Shown here in pieces: positions 58,001-64,000 of a stretch of DNA of 64,000 bases. Both the position numbers and the translations under genes were made by a program. Each line of letters opens with the position of its first letter. The stretch's first letter is position 1. The notes beneath the pieces are model-generated. The model was not told where the DNA came from, ran no database searches, and saw only the letters and a program-made list of their open reading frames with translations. Origin of the DNA: UBA7672 sp965229115 (GTDB taxonomy: Bacteria; Pseudomonadota; Alphaproteobacteria; Caulobacterales; Hyphomonadaceae); the NCBI GenBank assembly GCA_965229115.1, contig CBDDIR010000003.1:620001-684000 (forward strand), read 5' to 3'.

Positions 58001-58593
58001 ATGATCTCGGCGAGGCGGGTGAGGTTCTCGTCGGCGGCTTTCAGCTTGAGTTCGGCTTCGTGGCGGCGGGCAGCGAGGCCGCCAATGCCTGCGGCTTCTT
58101 CCAGGATGCGGCGGCGGTTCTGCGGCTTGGCGCCGATCAGTTCCGAGATCTGGCCCTGACGCACGAGCGCCGGCGAGTTCGCGCCGGTCGAGGCGTCTGC
58201 GAACAGAAGCTGCACATCCTTGGCGCGCACCGTGCGGCCGTTGATCTTGTAGGAAGAGCCCGCGCCGCGGCGGAGCATGCGGCGGATCTCGATCTTGTCT
58301 TCCTCGTTGAACTCGGCCGGGGCGGAGCGTTCCGCATTGTCGAGCAGCAGGGTGACTTCCGCCATCTCGCGTGCCGGGCGGGCTTCCGAGCCGGAGAAGA
58401 TCAGGTCGTCCATCTCGCCGCCGCGCATTGCACGGGCCGAGGTTGCACCCATCGACCAGCGCAGCGCTTCCAGCAGGTTGGACTTGCCGCAGCCATTGGG
58501 GCCGACAATGCCTGTCAGGCCCTCTTCGATCGGCACATCCACCGGATCGACGAAGGACTTGAAGCCGGCGATCTTGAGGCCGATCAGGTGCAA
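55090..58593 (-). CDS. smc: Chromosome segregation protein SMC
   Basis: An 1167-residue SMC ATPase that compacts and separates chromosomes with ScpAB. The N-terminal ATP-binding head has GPNGCGKSNLLEALRWSMG, followed by a long coiled coil, a central hinge (~500-650), a returning coiled coil, and the C-terminal head with LSLMSGGEQALTATAL and Walker B PICVLDEVDAPLDD. All ATPase motifs are intact. In relatives it lies next to dsbA and dciA/mutY; here an MFS transporter gene is inserted between smc and the DsbA genes. Confidence 0.96.
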   Translation of the reverse strand: MHLIGLKIAGFKSFVDPVDVPIEEGLTGIVGPNGCGKSNLLEALRWSMGATSARAMRGGEMDDLIFSGSEARPAREMAEVTLLLDNAERSAPAEFNEEDKIEIRRMLRRGAGSSYKINGRTVRAKDVQLLFADASTGANSPALVRQGQISELIGAKPQNRRRILEEAAGIGGLAARRHEAELKLKAADENLTRLAEIMAEVERQANSLKRQASKARKYRALSEEIAALEARLGAARWRGAVEETVAARAALEAAKSNEQKNVSVVTRTSTAELEARAAIEPLRVAEAEAAGKLGVIKLQLARLEAERDAAKQSAARLERDITRLVEDTTRETVQRDDATARAERAVAAIAQLPPDDPKAQAAREAELSAAVDAAMAELQTFETEADQRRTALARAEAEAAAAQAAVKREDDRHTRLVNDLKKAQADLVSLGDAAKMDAALKDARARHADAEKKAQAAQANLAAASRAVDEARALEARLTPTLLAAERKAGELQSELAGLDRLLRDVAANPAHPPVIEGIRAPGLERALAAALSEDLDAPTSADAPAHWSGRAGVDSATLPEGATPLSDLVQAPDQLRARLAQCGLVDRAQGANLITQLKLGQRLVSREGDLWRWDGFIRRSEAPLPAAEKLEQRARRHQLQAEIKTAVATRDAAAAERAKASAQLTDAEVTLMAARRNVPELTRAASQAHEAAIRAEQDVERLSLKGAALNDTIKRLTSDRDLAAQTLATAKSALAAAPSDKDRAVLADLSEKVRRSRDAERAAAAALDGFIREAERAAATRLALTRDRDEWQARTSEASGRLAAIGHDLAEARSAFEQAKDQPAAIQQKLDDLSASGETADAARREAADTLAEAEAALRETEIAARSARDASSNARETLVRAESRLEAAIRREVEIAEQVRAAFDQDLEELEARVQAVLAAARAARAEHGDADAPEEEAVADAHALDTRLAQLRRERDQLGAVNMEADEQLTEISKRMGFQIEERDDLVAAIAKLREGIDALNMDGRQRLVDAFHQVNGHFTSLFTALFGGGQAELRLTESDDPLDAGLEIYASPPGKRLGALSLMSGGEQALTATALIFAVFLSRPAPICVLDEVDAPLDDANVDRFCRLLEEMRTRTVTRFIIITHNAVTMSRMDRLFGVTMQERGVSKLVSVDLQAAERLVAA

Positions 58594-58659
58594 GTCAGGG
58601 TTCCATTACGCCCGGAATTTCAGGGCTTTTCCGCCCTGTAGGGGGCAGGGCCAGATGGG

Positions 58660-60081
58660 TCAATGGCTGTCGCCAGCGGGGCGATGCGAACGGCCCGCAG
58701 CGATCAGGCGGAAGGCTGTCCAGAGACCAAAAAGGGCCAGAGGAAGCCCGCTGAGGAATATCCAGGGCGAGGCTGCGCCGGCGCTTGCGACCGTGAAGCC
58801 GCCAGCGACCCCGGCAAGGTTCGCCGTCACCCCGGCAATGGCCGCTCCGACGGCCGAGCCGGACTGGCGCACGGCCATGATCGCGGACGAGCCGATGGCG
58901 CGGTCTTCGTCCGTCAGGACCGCAATCACCCGCCGGCTCATCAGCGAGGACGAGAAGCCGAAACCGGCGCCCATCACGCCCGCGCCAACGATGACGCCCA
59001 CCACGCTGGCCATCGGCATGAAGATCGCCAGCAGGACAACGCCGGCGACGATGCAGAATGCGCCGAGCCTGATCCAGAGCGGTTCGGTCTTCTCGGTGGA
59101 GCTGGCGACAACGATCGCTATCAGGGTCCACATCACGGCTTCGGCGGCGACGGCGTATCCGGCCCAGAGCGGAGACAGGCCCGTAAGCGCCTGGAGCAGG
59201 GCGGGGCCATAGACCGTCAGCGCCATCGACCCGGCGGTGAGCGCAAACATCGAGGCATAGCCCGCGCCGCACACCGTTCTCAGATTTCCAGCGCCATGTG
59301 GCAGCAGCCGCACTTTCGCGCGTGCATCCACCACCAGCACGAGGCACAGGATCGCCAGTCCCGCGATCACCAGCGCGATCGCGACAACGGGCGAGCGATA
59401 GAAATCAGCCAGCGCGATGCAGATCACGCCAAGACCCAGCACGCCCAGCTGTGGCCATGGAACACCCGTCTTGATACCTGCCTTCGGCGGTTCTTTCAGC
59501 AGGAAGGGGGCTGCAATCGCAAACAGCGCCGCCTGCGCCACGAACAGCCAGAACACCATTCGCCAGTCGCCGGTCTCGGCAAAGATGCCGCCGACCATCG
59601 GCCCTAGCACCGTTGCAATACCCCACACGCCGGCCACCGCCGCGAACACGCGCGCGATATGGCGCTGTGGGAACAACACGGCGATCGCCACCATGGCGAA
59701 GCCGGAAATCCAACCGCTGCCGATGCCTTGCAGCAGTCTGCCGCCAACGAAGGTGAAGATATCCGGCGCCAGCGCGCCGAGCGCGCATCCGGCGGCGAAC
59801 ACCAGTCCCGCAAACGTCGTTGCATTGCGCAGGCCGAAGATTTCGGAGAGACGCCCCGCGCTCGCGCCCGCGAGAATTGCCCCGACAAAGAAGCCTGCCG
59901 TCGCCCAGCTGAAATACTCGTAGCCGCCGAGATCGGCGCCGACGCTGGGCATGATGGTGGCGGTGACGAGACTGTCGGCCGCGTTGAGCCACACGCCGAG
60001 GCAGATCAGCGCGAACTTCGGCAGACGCCCTTCGCCGAGAAGGTCCGCCCAGTCATTCCGTGCCGGGCTGGCCTCTGTCAT
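58660..60081 (-). CDS. MFS transporter
   Basis: A 473-residue membrane transporter with about 12-14 hydrophobic segments. The loop 2-3 motif is AGRLSEIFGLRNATT, and the conserved TM5-like motif reads WGIATVLGPMVGGIFAETGDWRMVFW, which is typical of drug:proton antiporters of the DHA2 group. It likely exports small molecules; the substrate is unknown. It begins 3 bases before the end of the CGHC DsbA gene region on the same strand, so it is in the same transcript. It interrupts the usual dsbA-smc adjacency. Confidence 0.9.
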   Translation of the reverse strand: MTEASPARNDWADLLGEGRLPKFALICLGVWLNAADSLVTATIMPSVGADLGGYEYFSWATAGFFVGAILAGASAGRLSEIFGLRNATTFAGLVFAAGCALGALAPDIFTFVGGRLLQGIGSGWISGFAMVAIAVLFPQRHIARVFAAVAGVWGIATVLGPMVGGIFAETGDWRMVFWLFVAQAALFAIAAPFLLKEPPKAGIKTGVPWPQLGVLGLGVICIALADFYRSPVVAIALVIAGLAILCLVLVVDARAKVRLLPHGAGNLRTVCGAGYASMFALTAGSMALTVYGPALLQALTGLSPLWAGYAVAAEAVMWTLIAIVVASSTEKTEPLWIRLGAFCIVAGVVLLAIFMPMASVVGVIVGAGVMGAGFGFSSSLMSRRVIAVLTDEDRAIGSSAIMAVRQSGSAVGAAIAGVTANLAGVAGGFTVASAGAASPWIFLSGLPLALFGLWTAFRLIAAGRSHRPAGDSH

Positions 60082-60084
60082 GGC

Positions 60085-60735
60085 TTACTGAGCAGGTTCC
60101 GGCGCCGGGGCCTTTGCAAGCTCCGCGTCGATAGCAGCGGAGAGCGCTTCAATCGTCTGATCGACATCCTTGCCGGCGATCACGAAGGTCGGCGTCGACG
60201 TCACGAAGGGCGGCGACTCCTGCACGAACTTGCGCGTCACCTCAGTCAGCGCCGGATCAGCCACGCACGAGCCGACCTGATCCGCATTGAGGCCATGTCG
60301 CGAGCCCAGTTCGCGCAACTGTTTCTGCAGACGCCATGGGTTGGCGCCCGCTTCGATGATGACGTTCTGGTTCTTGAACAGGTCGTCGATCACGGCGAAG
60401 AACTTGTCCTCGCCTGCGCATCGCGCAATCGCCGCGCCCGCCAGCGAGATCGCCTGCGGCGGCGTCGGCATCACCACCCAGTCGAGCCTGATCTTGCCGG
60501 TGTCGATGTATTTCGCCTTCAGCTCGGGAAACACCTGTTCGTGGAAGGCGCGGCAATGGCCGCATGTGGTGGACGCATATTCCGTCACCACGACGGGCGC
60601 ATCGCCTTCGCCAAGGAAAGGCGTACCGAGGAAGGGCGTGATCTCGACCGTTTTGTAGGGCTCAGGTTCGCGCGGCTGCTCGCACGCGGCGAACATCAGC
60701 ACGGCTGACGCGATGAACAGTCGGTGAAGGTTCAT
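60085..60735 (-). CDS. DsbA-family thiol oxidoreductase lipoprotein (CGHC)
   Basis: A 216-residue exported protein with a lipobox-like FAAC near residue 18. The active site is YASTTCGHCRAFHEQVFPEL and the cis-proline loop is VTSTPTFVIAG. It belongs to the DsbA/thioredoxin_4 group. It lies 3 bases after the CSHC paralogue and 3 bases before the MFS gene, so the three form one transcript. CGHC resembles PDI-like, more oxidising sites. The partner and substrates are not evident. Confidence 0.9.
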   Translation of the reverse strand: MNLHRLFIASAVLMFAACEQPREPEPYKTVEITPFLGTPFLGEGDAPVVVTEYASTTCGHCRAFHEQVFPELKAKYIDTGKIRLDWVVMPTPPQAISLAGAAIARCAGEDKFFAVIDDLFKNQNVIIEAGANPWRLQKQLRELGSRHGLNADQVGSCVADPALTEVTRKFVQESPPFVTSTPTFVIAGKDVDQTIEALSAAIDAELAKAPAPEPAQ

Positions 60736-60738
60736 GGC

Positions 60739-61506
60739 CTAGGTCGGCGGCGAGGCAGGCGGCGTTGCGCCCGGTGCTGCAGCAGGAGCGGAGGCCGGAG
60801 CCGCCGGCGCCGCGCCAGCAGGCGCGGCAGGCGTTTCGCCCGCAGCGGCGGGAACCGGATTGCCCAGCTCTTTCTCAATTGCAGCGACGACATTCTCCCA
60901 GGTCGGGTTCGACACGACCTGATCGTTGATGAAGATGGTCGGCGTCGAGTTGACGCCCTTGGCGTTGCCTTCCGCCTGCATCTTGTTGATCGCCTCTTTC
61001 AGGTCGGGGCGGTGATCGATGCAGGTGAGGATCTGGTCCTGCGACAGGCCGAACTTCGCGCCGATCTCGTTCAGCACGGGCAGGGCGCTTCCGGTCTGCG
61101 CGGCGTTCAGCAGGTCGTATTGGCGCGTGAAGAACTCGTCGACCATGTCGACATACTTCTCCGCTCCGCCGCAACGCGCGACCGATGCGAACAGCAAGCC
61201 CATGCCCTGGCCGTCGATCGGGAAGTCGCGGTAGATCAGTTTCACCTTGCCGGTGTCGAGATAGGTCGACTTCAGCTTCGGCAGTTCCCACTTCCAGAAA
61301 TCGCGGCAGTGGCTGCAGGTCAGCGCGGCGTATTCGATCATCGTCACCGGCGCATCGGCCTTGCCCAGCGGCACGTCGCCGAGAACCGGGTTCACCTCGA
61401 CAGGCGTAAAGTTGCTCTTCGGCGCGGAATTGTCGGAGCAGGCTGCGGCGGCGAGCGCGAGCGCGGCGGCGAGAACCGGCGTTACAAGGCGGCGAATGGC
61501 AAGCAT
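60739..61506 (-). CDS. DsbA-family thiol oxidoreductase lipoprotein (CSHC)
   Basis: A 255-residue exported lipoprotein (lipobox AAAC). The active site is YAALTCSHCRDFWKWELPKL and the cis-proline loop GVNSTPTIFINDQVV. A proline- and alanine-rich tail of ~40 residues follows the fold. It is the member normally found beside dciA and smc in alphaproteobacteria. Only 73 bases separate it from dciA upstream. With the proteins at 44609 and 60085 it makes three DsbA-like lipoproteins in one window, each with a different CxxC pair. Confidence 0.9.
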   Translation of the reverse strand: MLAIRRLVTPVLAAALALAAAACSDNSAPKSNFTPVEVNPVLGDVPLGKADAPVTMIEYAALTCSHCRDFWKWELPKLKSTYLDTGKVKLIYRDFPIDGQGMGLLFASVARCGGAEKYVDMVDEFFTRQYDLLNAAQTGSALPVLNEIGAKFGLSQDQILTCIDHRPDLKEAINKMQAEGNAKGVNSTPTIFINDQVVSNPTWENVVAAIEKELGNPVPAAAGETPAAPAGAAPAAPASAPAAAPGATPPASPPT

Positions 61507-61579
61507 GGGTGTTCCCCTCGATATTTCAGCCGGTTTTGGCCAAAGGCGGGCGGCTGGTCAACGTGCCAGTGCGCGCCTA

Positions 61580-62110
61580 TCAGCCCTTCCGCTGCCCCGT
61601 AAGAATGGCCTCACCAAGGCCGGCCAGCGCATCGCGGATGGCCCGGCTCTGCACGGGGGCGAGGTTTTGCACCAGCTCCCGTCGTTGTTCCGGCGTCAGC
61701 GGACGCGGGATTACCAGCGCCAACTGCTTGGGCGGGGCGGTCTGGATCAGCTTCAGCGACGTGATCTTGGAGCCAGAAGCGAGGTTCACTCTCTCAAGGA
61801 TGTGATCTTTCGCATGCTGGATGATCGGGGCGGCCGCAGAGGTAACGCGCAGGTGCAGCACCCCGCCGTCCTTGGATCGCGCCACGCGAACCGGCTCCGT
61901 GATGGCGGCGATGCGCAGGCCGACAATCTCCTGCCAGCGCGATTGCAGCGTCTCGGGCGCGGGTCCTGCCATTTTGAGGATTGGCCGCAGGGCGCGGTTC
62001 ATGGCGGCGCCCATCGGGCGCGCGGTGCGATACACCGGCTTGGCATGGACTTCCCGCAGCCGGGCTTCGGCTTCGCGTTCAGCTTCCAGGGCTTTCCAGT
62101 CAATCGCCAT
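61580..62110 (-). CDS. dciA: DUF721 protein, DciA-type helicase loader
   Basis: A 176-residue cytoplasmic protein. LQSRWQEIVGLRIAAITEPV is the DUF721 KH-like signature, followed by GGVLHLRVTSAAAPIIQHAK and ILERVNLASGSKITSLKLIQ. DciA loads the replicative helicase DnaB in bacteria lacking DnaC. The ATG at 62110 has AAGG 5 nt upstream; the open frame runs 84 codons further but overlaps the divergent mutY start. The place between mutY and dsbA is the family's usual one. The name is by family. Confidence 0.85.
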   Translation of the reverse strand: MAIDWKALEAEREAEARLREVHAKPVYRTARPMGAAMNRALRPILKMAGPAPETLQSRWQEIVGLRIAAITEPVRVARSKDGGVLHLRVTSAAAPIIQHAKDHILERVNLASGSKITSLKLIQTAPPKQLALVIPRPLTPEQRRELVQNLAPVQSRAIRDALAGLGEAILTGQRKG

Positions 62111-62188
62111 GAAGCCTTCTTGCCAGCATTCGGCTTTCGTCGGAATGGGCCAGCACATACCTTCGTGGCCGGATAGATTCATAAAAGC

Positions 62189-63277
62189 ATGGTCACTCAC
62201 AGCCCCAGGAAGATGCTCACCGCGGTGGATCGCTGGTATCGGCGCCATGCGCGGGTGCTGCCGTGGCGCATCGGGCCGGAGGCGCGGGATGAGGGCGTGA
62301 AGCCTGATCCCTACCTCGTCTGGCTGTCGGAGGTGATGCTCCAGCAGACCACAATTCCCCATGCAACGCCTTACTTTGACGCTTTCCGCAAGCGTTGGCC
62401 GACGGTGAAGAAACTGGCGGCGGCTTCATGGGAAGATGTGTCCGCGGCGTGGGCGGGGCTCGGCTATTACAGCAGGGCGCGCAATCTCCATGCCTGTGCA
62501 AAAGCCGTCGCGGAGCGGGGTGGTTTTCCACAGGACGCGAAAGGGTTGCGGGAGCTTCCCGGCGTCGGGCCTTACACGGCAGCGGCCATCGCCTCGATCG
62601 CGTTCGATGAGCGGATTGCGCCGGTCGATGGGAATATCGAGCGCGTGGTCTCTCGTCTCTGGGCCATTGGTTCGGATGGAACGGAGAAGGGGTGGCGCGC
62701 GGCGAAGGTCGAGATTGCCGGGCACGCGCAGGAACTTGCCGATGCGCTTCCCGCGGATGGTCGCGCTGGCGATCTCGCGCAGGCGCTGATGGATCTGGGC
62801 GCCACCATCTGCACGCCGCGGAATCCGAACTGTCTCATCTGTCCGCTGAGTGCGATGTGTAGCGCGCGGGAAGAGGGCAGCCCGGATCGCTATCCGGTGA
62901 AGGCCGAGAAGAAAGCCACGCCCACGCGCCACGGCGCAGCGTTTGTGCTCACGCGCGGCGATGATGTGCTGCTGATCCGCCGTCCGCCCACGGGATTGCT
63001 CGGCGGCATGATGATGCCGCCTGGAACGCCGTGGACTGACGAGAAATCCGCTGATCCGCTCGAAGCAGCGCCCGGTAAGTTCAACTGGGAACGCGTGGGC
63101 GAAGTTCGCCACGTCTTCACGCACTTCGCTTTGAAGCTCGGTGTCTATCGCGCCGAAGCTGGTCCGCGCGCCAAGGTCGAAGGTGAATGGCTGAAGCGCG
63201 AGGCCGCGCTCAAAGCCCTGCCGACTGTCGGCCGCAAGGCCGTGGCTCTCGCAATCGGCGGCGCGGCCAAGCGCTAG
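62189..63277 (+). CDS. mutY: A/G-specific adenine glycosylase
   Basis: A 362-residue repair enzyme that removes adenine mispaired with 8-oxoguanine. The catalytic Glu48 is in LSEVMLQQTTIPHA, the HhH motif is LRELPGVGPYTAAAIASIAF, the catalytic Asp is in APVDGNIERVVSR, and the iron-sulfur cysteines are CTPRNPNCLICPLSAMC. A C-terminal Nudix-like domain recognises 8-oxoguanine. An ATG at 62213 is an alternative start close to AGGAAG. It is divergent from dciA. Confidence 0.95.
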   Translation: MVTHSPRKMLTAVDRWYRRHARVLPWRIGPEARDEGVKPDPYLVWLSEVMLQQTTIPHATPYFDAFRKRWPTVKKLAAASWEDVSAAWAGLGYYSRARNLHACAKAVAERGGFPQDAKGLRELPGVGPYTAAAIASIAFDERIAPVDGNIERVVSRLWAIGSDGTEKGWRAAKVEIAGHAQELADALPADGRAGDLAQALMDLGATICTPRNPNCLICPLSAMCSAREEGSPDRYPVKAEKKATPTRHGAAFVLTRGDDVLLIRRPPTGLLGGMMMPPGTPWTDEKSADPLEAAPGKFNWERVGEVRHVFTHFALKLGVYRAEAGPRAKVEGEWLKREAALKALPTVGRKAVALAIGGAAKR

Positions 63278-63348
63278 ATGCAGCGTCCGAAACGCGTCGG
63301 CGGTGTCTGACGATCCGGGCGACAAGCGCTCCACAACAAGGAGCGTAC

Positions 63349-64000
63349 ATGACTCTGCAGCAAACGCTGACCAAGCTCGACTGGACCGCAATAGCGCGCG
63401 ATCTCGATGCAACGGGCAGCGCCATCACGCCGCCCATTCTCAGTGCCGATCAATGTGCGGATCTGATCGCATCCTACGACAACGACGCCCTGTTCCGTTC
63501 GCGCGTTGTGATGGCGCGTCATGGCTTCGGAAAAGGCGAATACAAATACTTCGCCTATCCGCTTCCCGATCCGGTCGTAGCCTTGCGCACAGCGCTCTAC
63601 GAACGCCTCGCGCCGATCGCCAACAACTGGGAAGTCATGCTCGGCCGAGAACCGCGCTTTCCCGATATGCACGCAGATTTTCTCGCCACCTGCCACGCGG
63701 CGGGGCAGGTGCGGCCGACGCCTCTGGTGCTGAAATATGGCGAGGGCGACTACAACTGCCTACACCAGGATCTCTATGGCGAGCACGTCTTCCCGCTGCA
63801 GGTCGCGTTCCTGCTGTCGCGCCCGGAGGAGGATTTCACCGGCGGCGAGTTCGTCCTCACCGAACAGCGACCGCGCATGCAGTCACGCGCCGAAGTCGCC
63901 CCGCTCACGCAAGGCCGCGCCATCATCTTTGCGGTGAACGAGCGACCGGTGCGCGGCACGAAGGGCATCTATCGCGTGAAGATGCGCCATGGCGTCAGCC
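63349..64000 (+). CDS. 2OG-Fe(II) oxygenase, AlkB-like group, cut by the right edge
   Basis: The first 217 codons are present and the stop lies outside the window. AAGGAG lies 5 nt before the ATG. The metal motif is YNCLHQDLYGEHVFPLQVA (HxD), followed by FTGGEFVLTEQRPRMQSRA and a late RHGVS with the third ligand. The N-terminal part contains VVMARHGFGKGEYKYFAYPL. I recognise it as the 2OG-Fe(II) oxygenase family often found beside DNA-alkylation repair genes. ogt is 25 kb away here. The likely role is oxidative demethylation, but this is family inference. Confidence 0.85.
   Translation, partial: MTLQQTLTKLDWTAIARDLDATGSAITPPILSADQCADLIASYDNDALFRSRVVMARHGFGKGEYKYFAYPLPDPVVALRTALYERLAPIANNWEVMLGREPRFPDMHADFLATCHAAGQVRPTPLVLKYGEGDYNCLHQDLYGEHVFPLQVAFLLSRPEEDFTGGEFVLTEQRPRMQSRAEVAPLTQGRAIIFAVNERPVRGTKGIYRVKMRHGVS

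Noticed and set aside
1..64000. CRISPR array, prophage or integrative element
   Set aside because: No regularly spaced direct repeats, integrase, phage structural genes or tRNA attachment site were seen in the window.

Overview
The window is dense, GC-rich alphaproteobacterial chromosome, most like the Caulobacterales/Hyphomonadaceae. This placement is inference. It rests on duplicated b and b' ATP-synthase subunits, an F1-ATPase zeta-type inhibitor (DUF1476), an EcfG-type stress promoter, many TonB-dependent receptors and exported lipoproteins, and smc/dsbA/dciA/mutY synteny. I saw no tRNA, rRNA, CRISPR array, integrase or transposase. The gene at each edge is cut: an M13 peptidase on the left and a 2OG-Fe(II) oxygenase on the right.

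Layout: 1-5 kb holds three tandem M13 zinc peptidase lipoproteins. A PhoR-type kinase follows at 5.1 kb. From 6.6 to 12.0 kb there is a divergent cluster: a heme-type TonB receptor, an exported DUF4198 protein, an exported CbiX-like chelatase lipoprotein and a DUF6607 lipoprotein, with palindromes in its control regions. A second TonB receptor (12.3 kb) and an indoleamine-dioxygenase-like protein (14.9 kb) precede pstB-phoU-phoB (16.3-18.6 kb). Purine genes follow (purB, purC, purS, purQ), but purS and purQ are separated by entericidin-like lipoproteins, a small DMT protein and a TIR-TM-TolB-like-TPR protein. From 27 to 45 kb is mostly housekeeping: dps, trxB, greA, carB, a variant M28 peptidase, ogt, an alcohol dehydrogenase, an MBL hydrolase, a glycosyltransferase, a P-loop kinase, carA, a nitroreductase and a DsbA-like protein.

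From 45 to 51 kb come a Nudix hydrolase, cysE, small proteins, two tandem epoxide-hydrolase-like lipoproteins and two divergent single-domain response regulators, one with an exact EcfG-type promoter. The F0 operon atpIBEF'F is at 51-53.5 kb, a dmeRF-type nickel/cobalt exporter with its operator at 53.7-55 kb, then smc, an MFS transporter, two DsbA-family lipoproteins, dciA (DUF721), divergent mutY and the oxygenase.

The window also carries several families of palindromic extragenic repeats. One family sits, in the same reading frame, at the 3' end of two paralogous and probably leaderless genes (18.5-19.4 and 42.8-43.6 kb), forming a duplicated gene-plus-repeat module. The strongest candidates for undescribed biology are the extracytoplasmic chelatase cluster, that module, and the membrane-anchored TIR protein.
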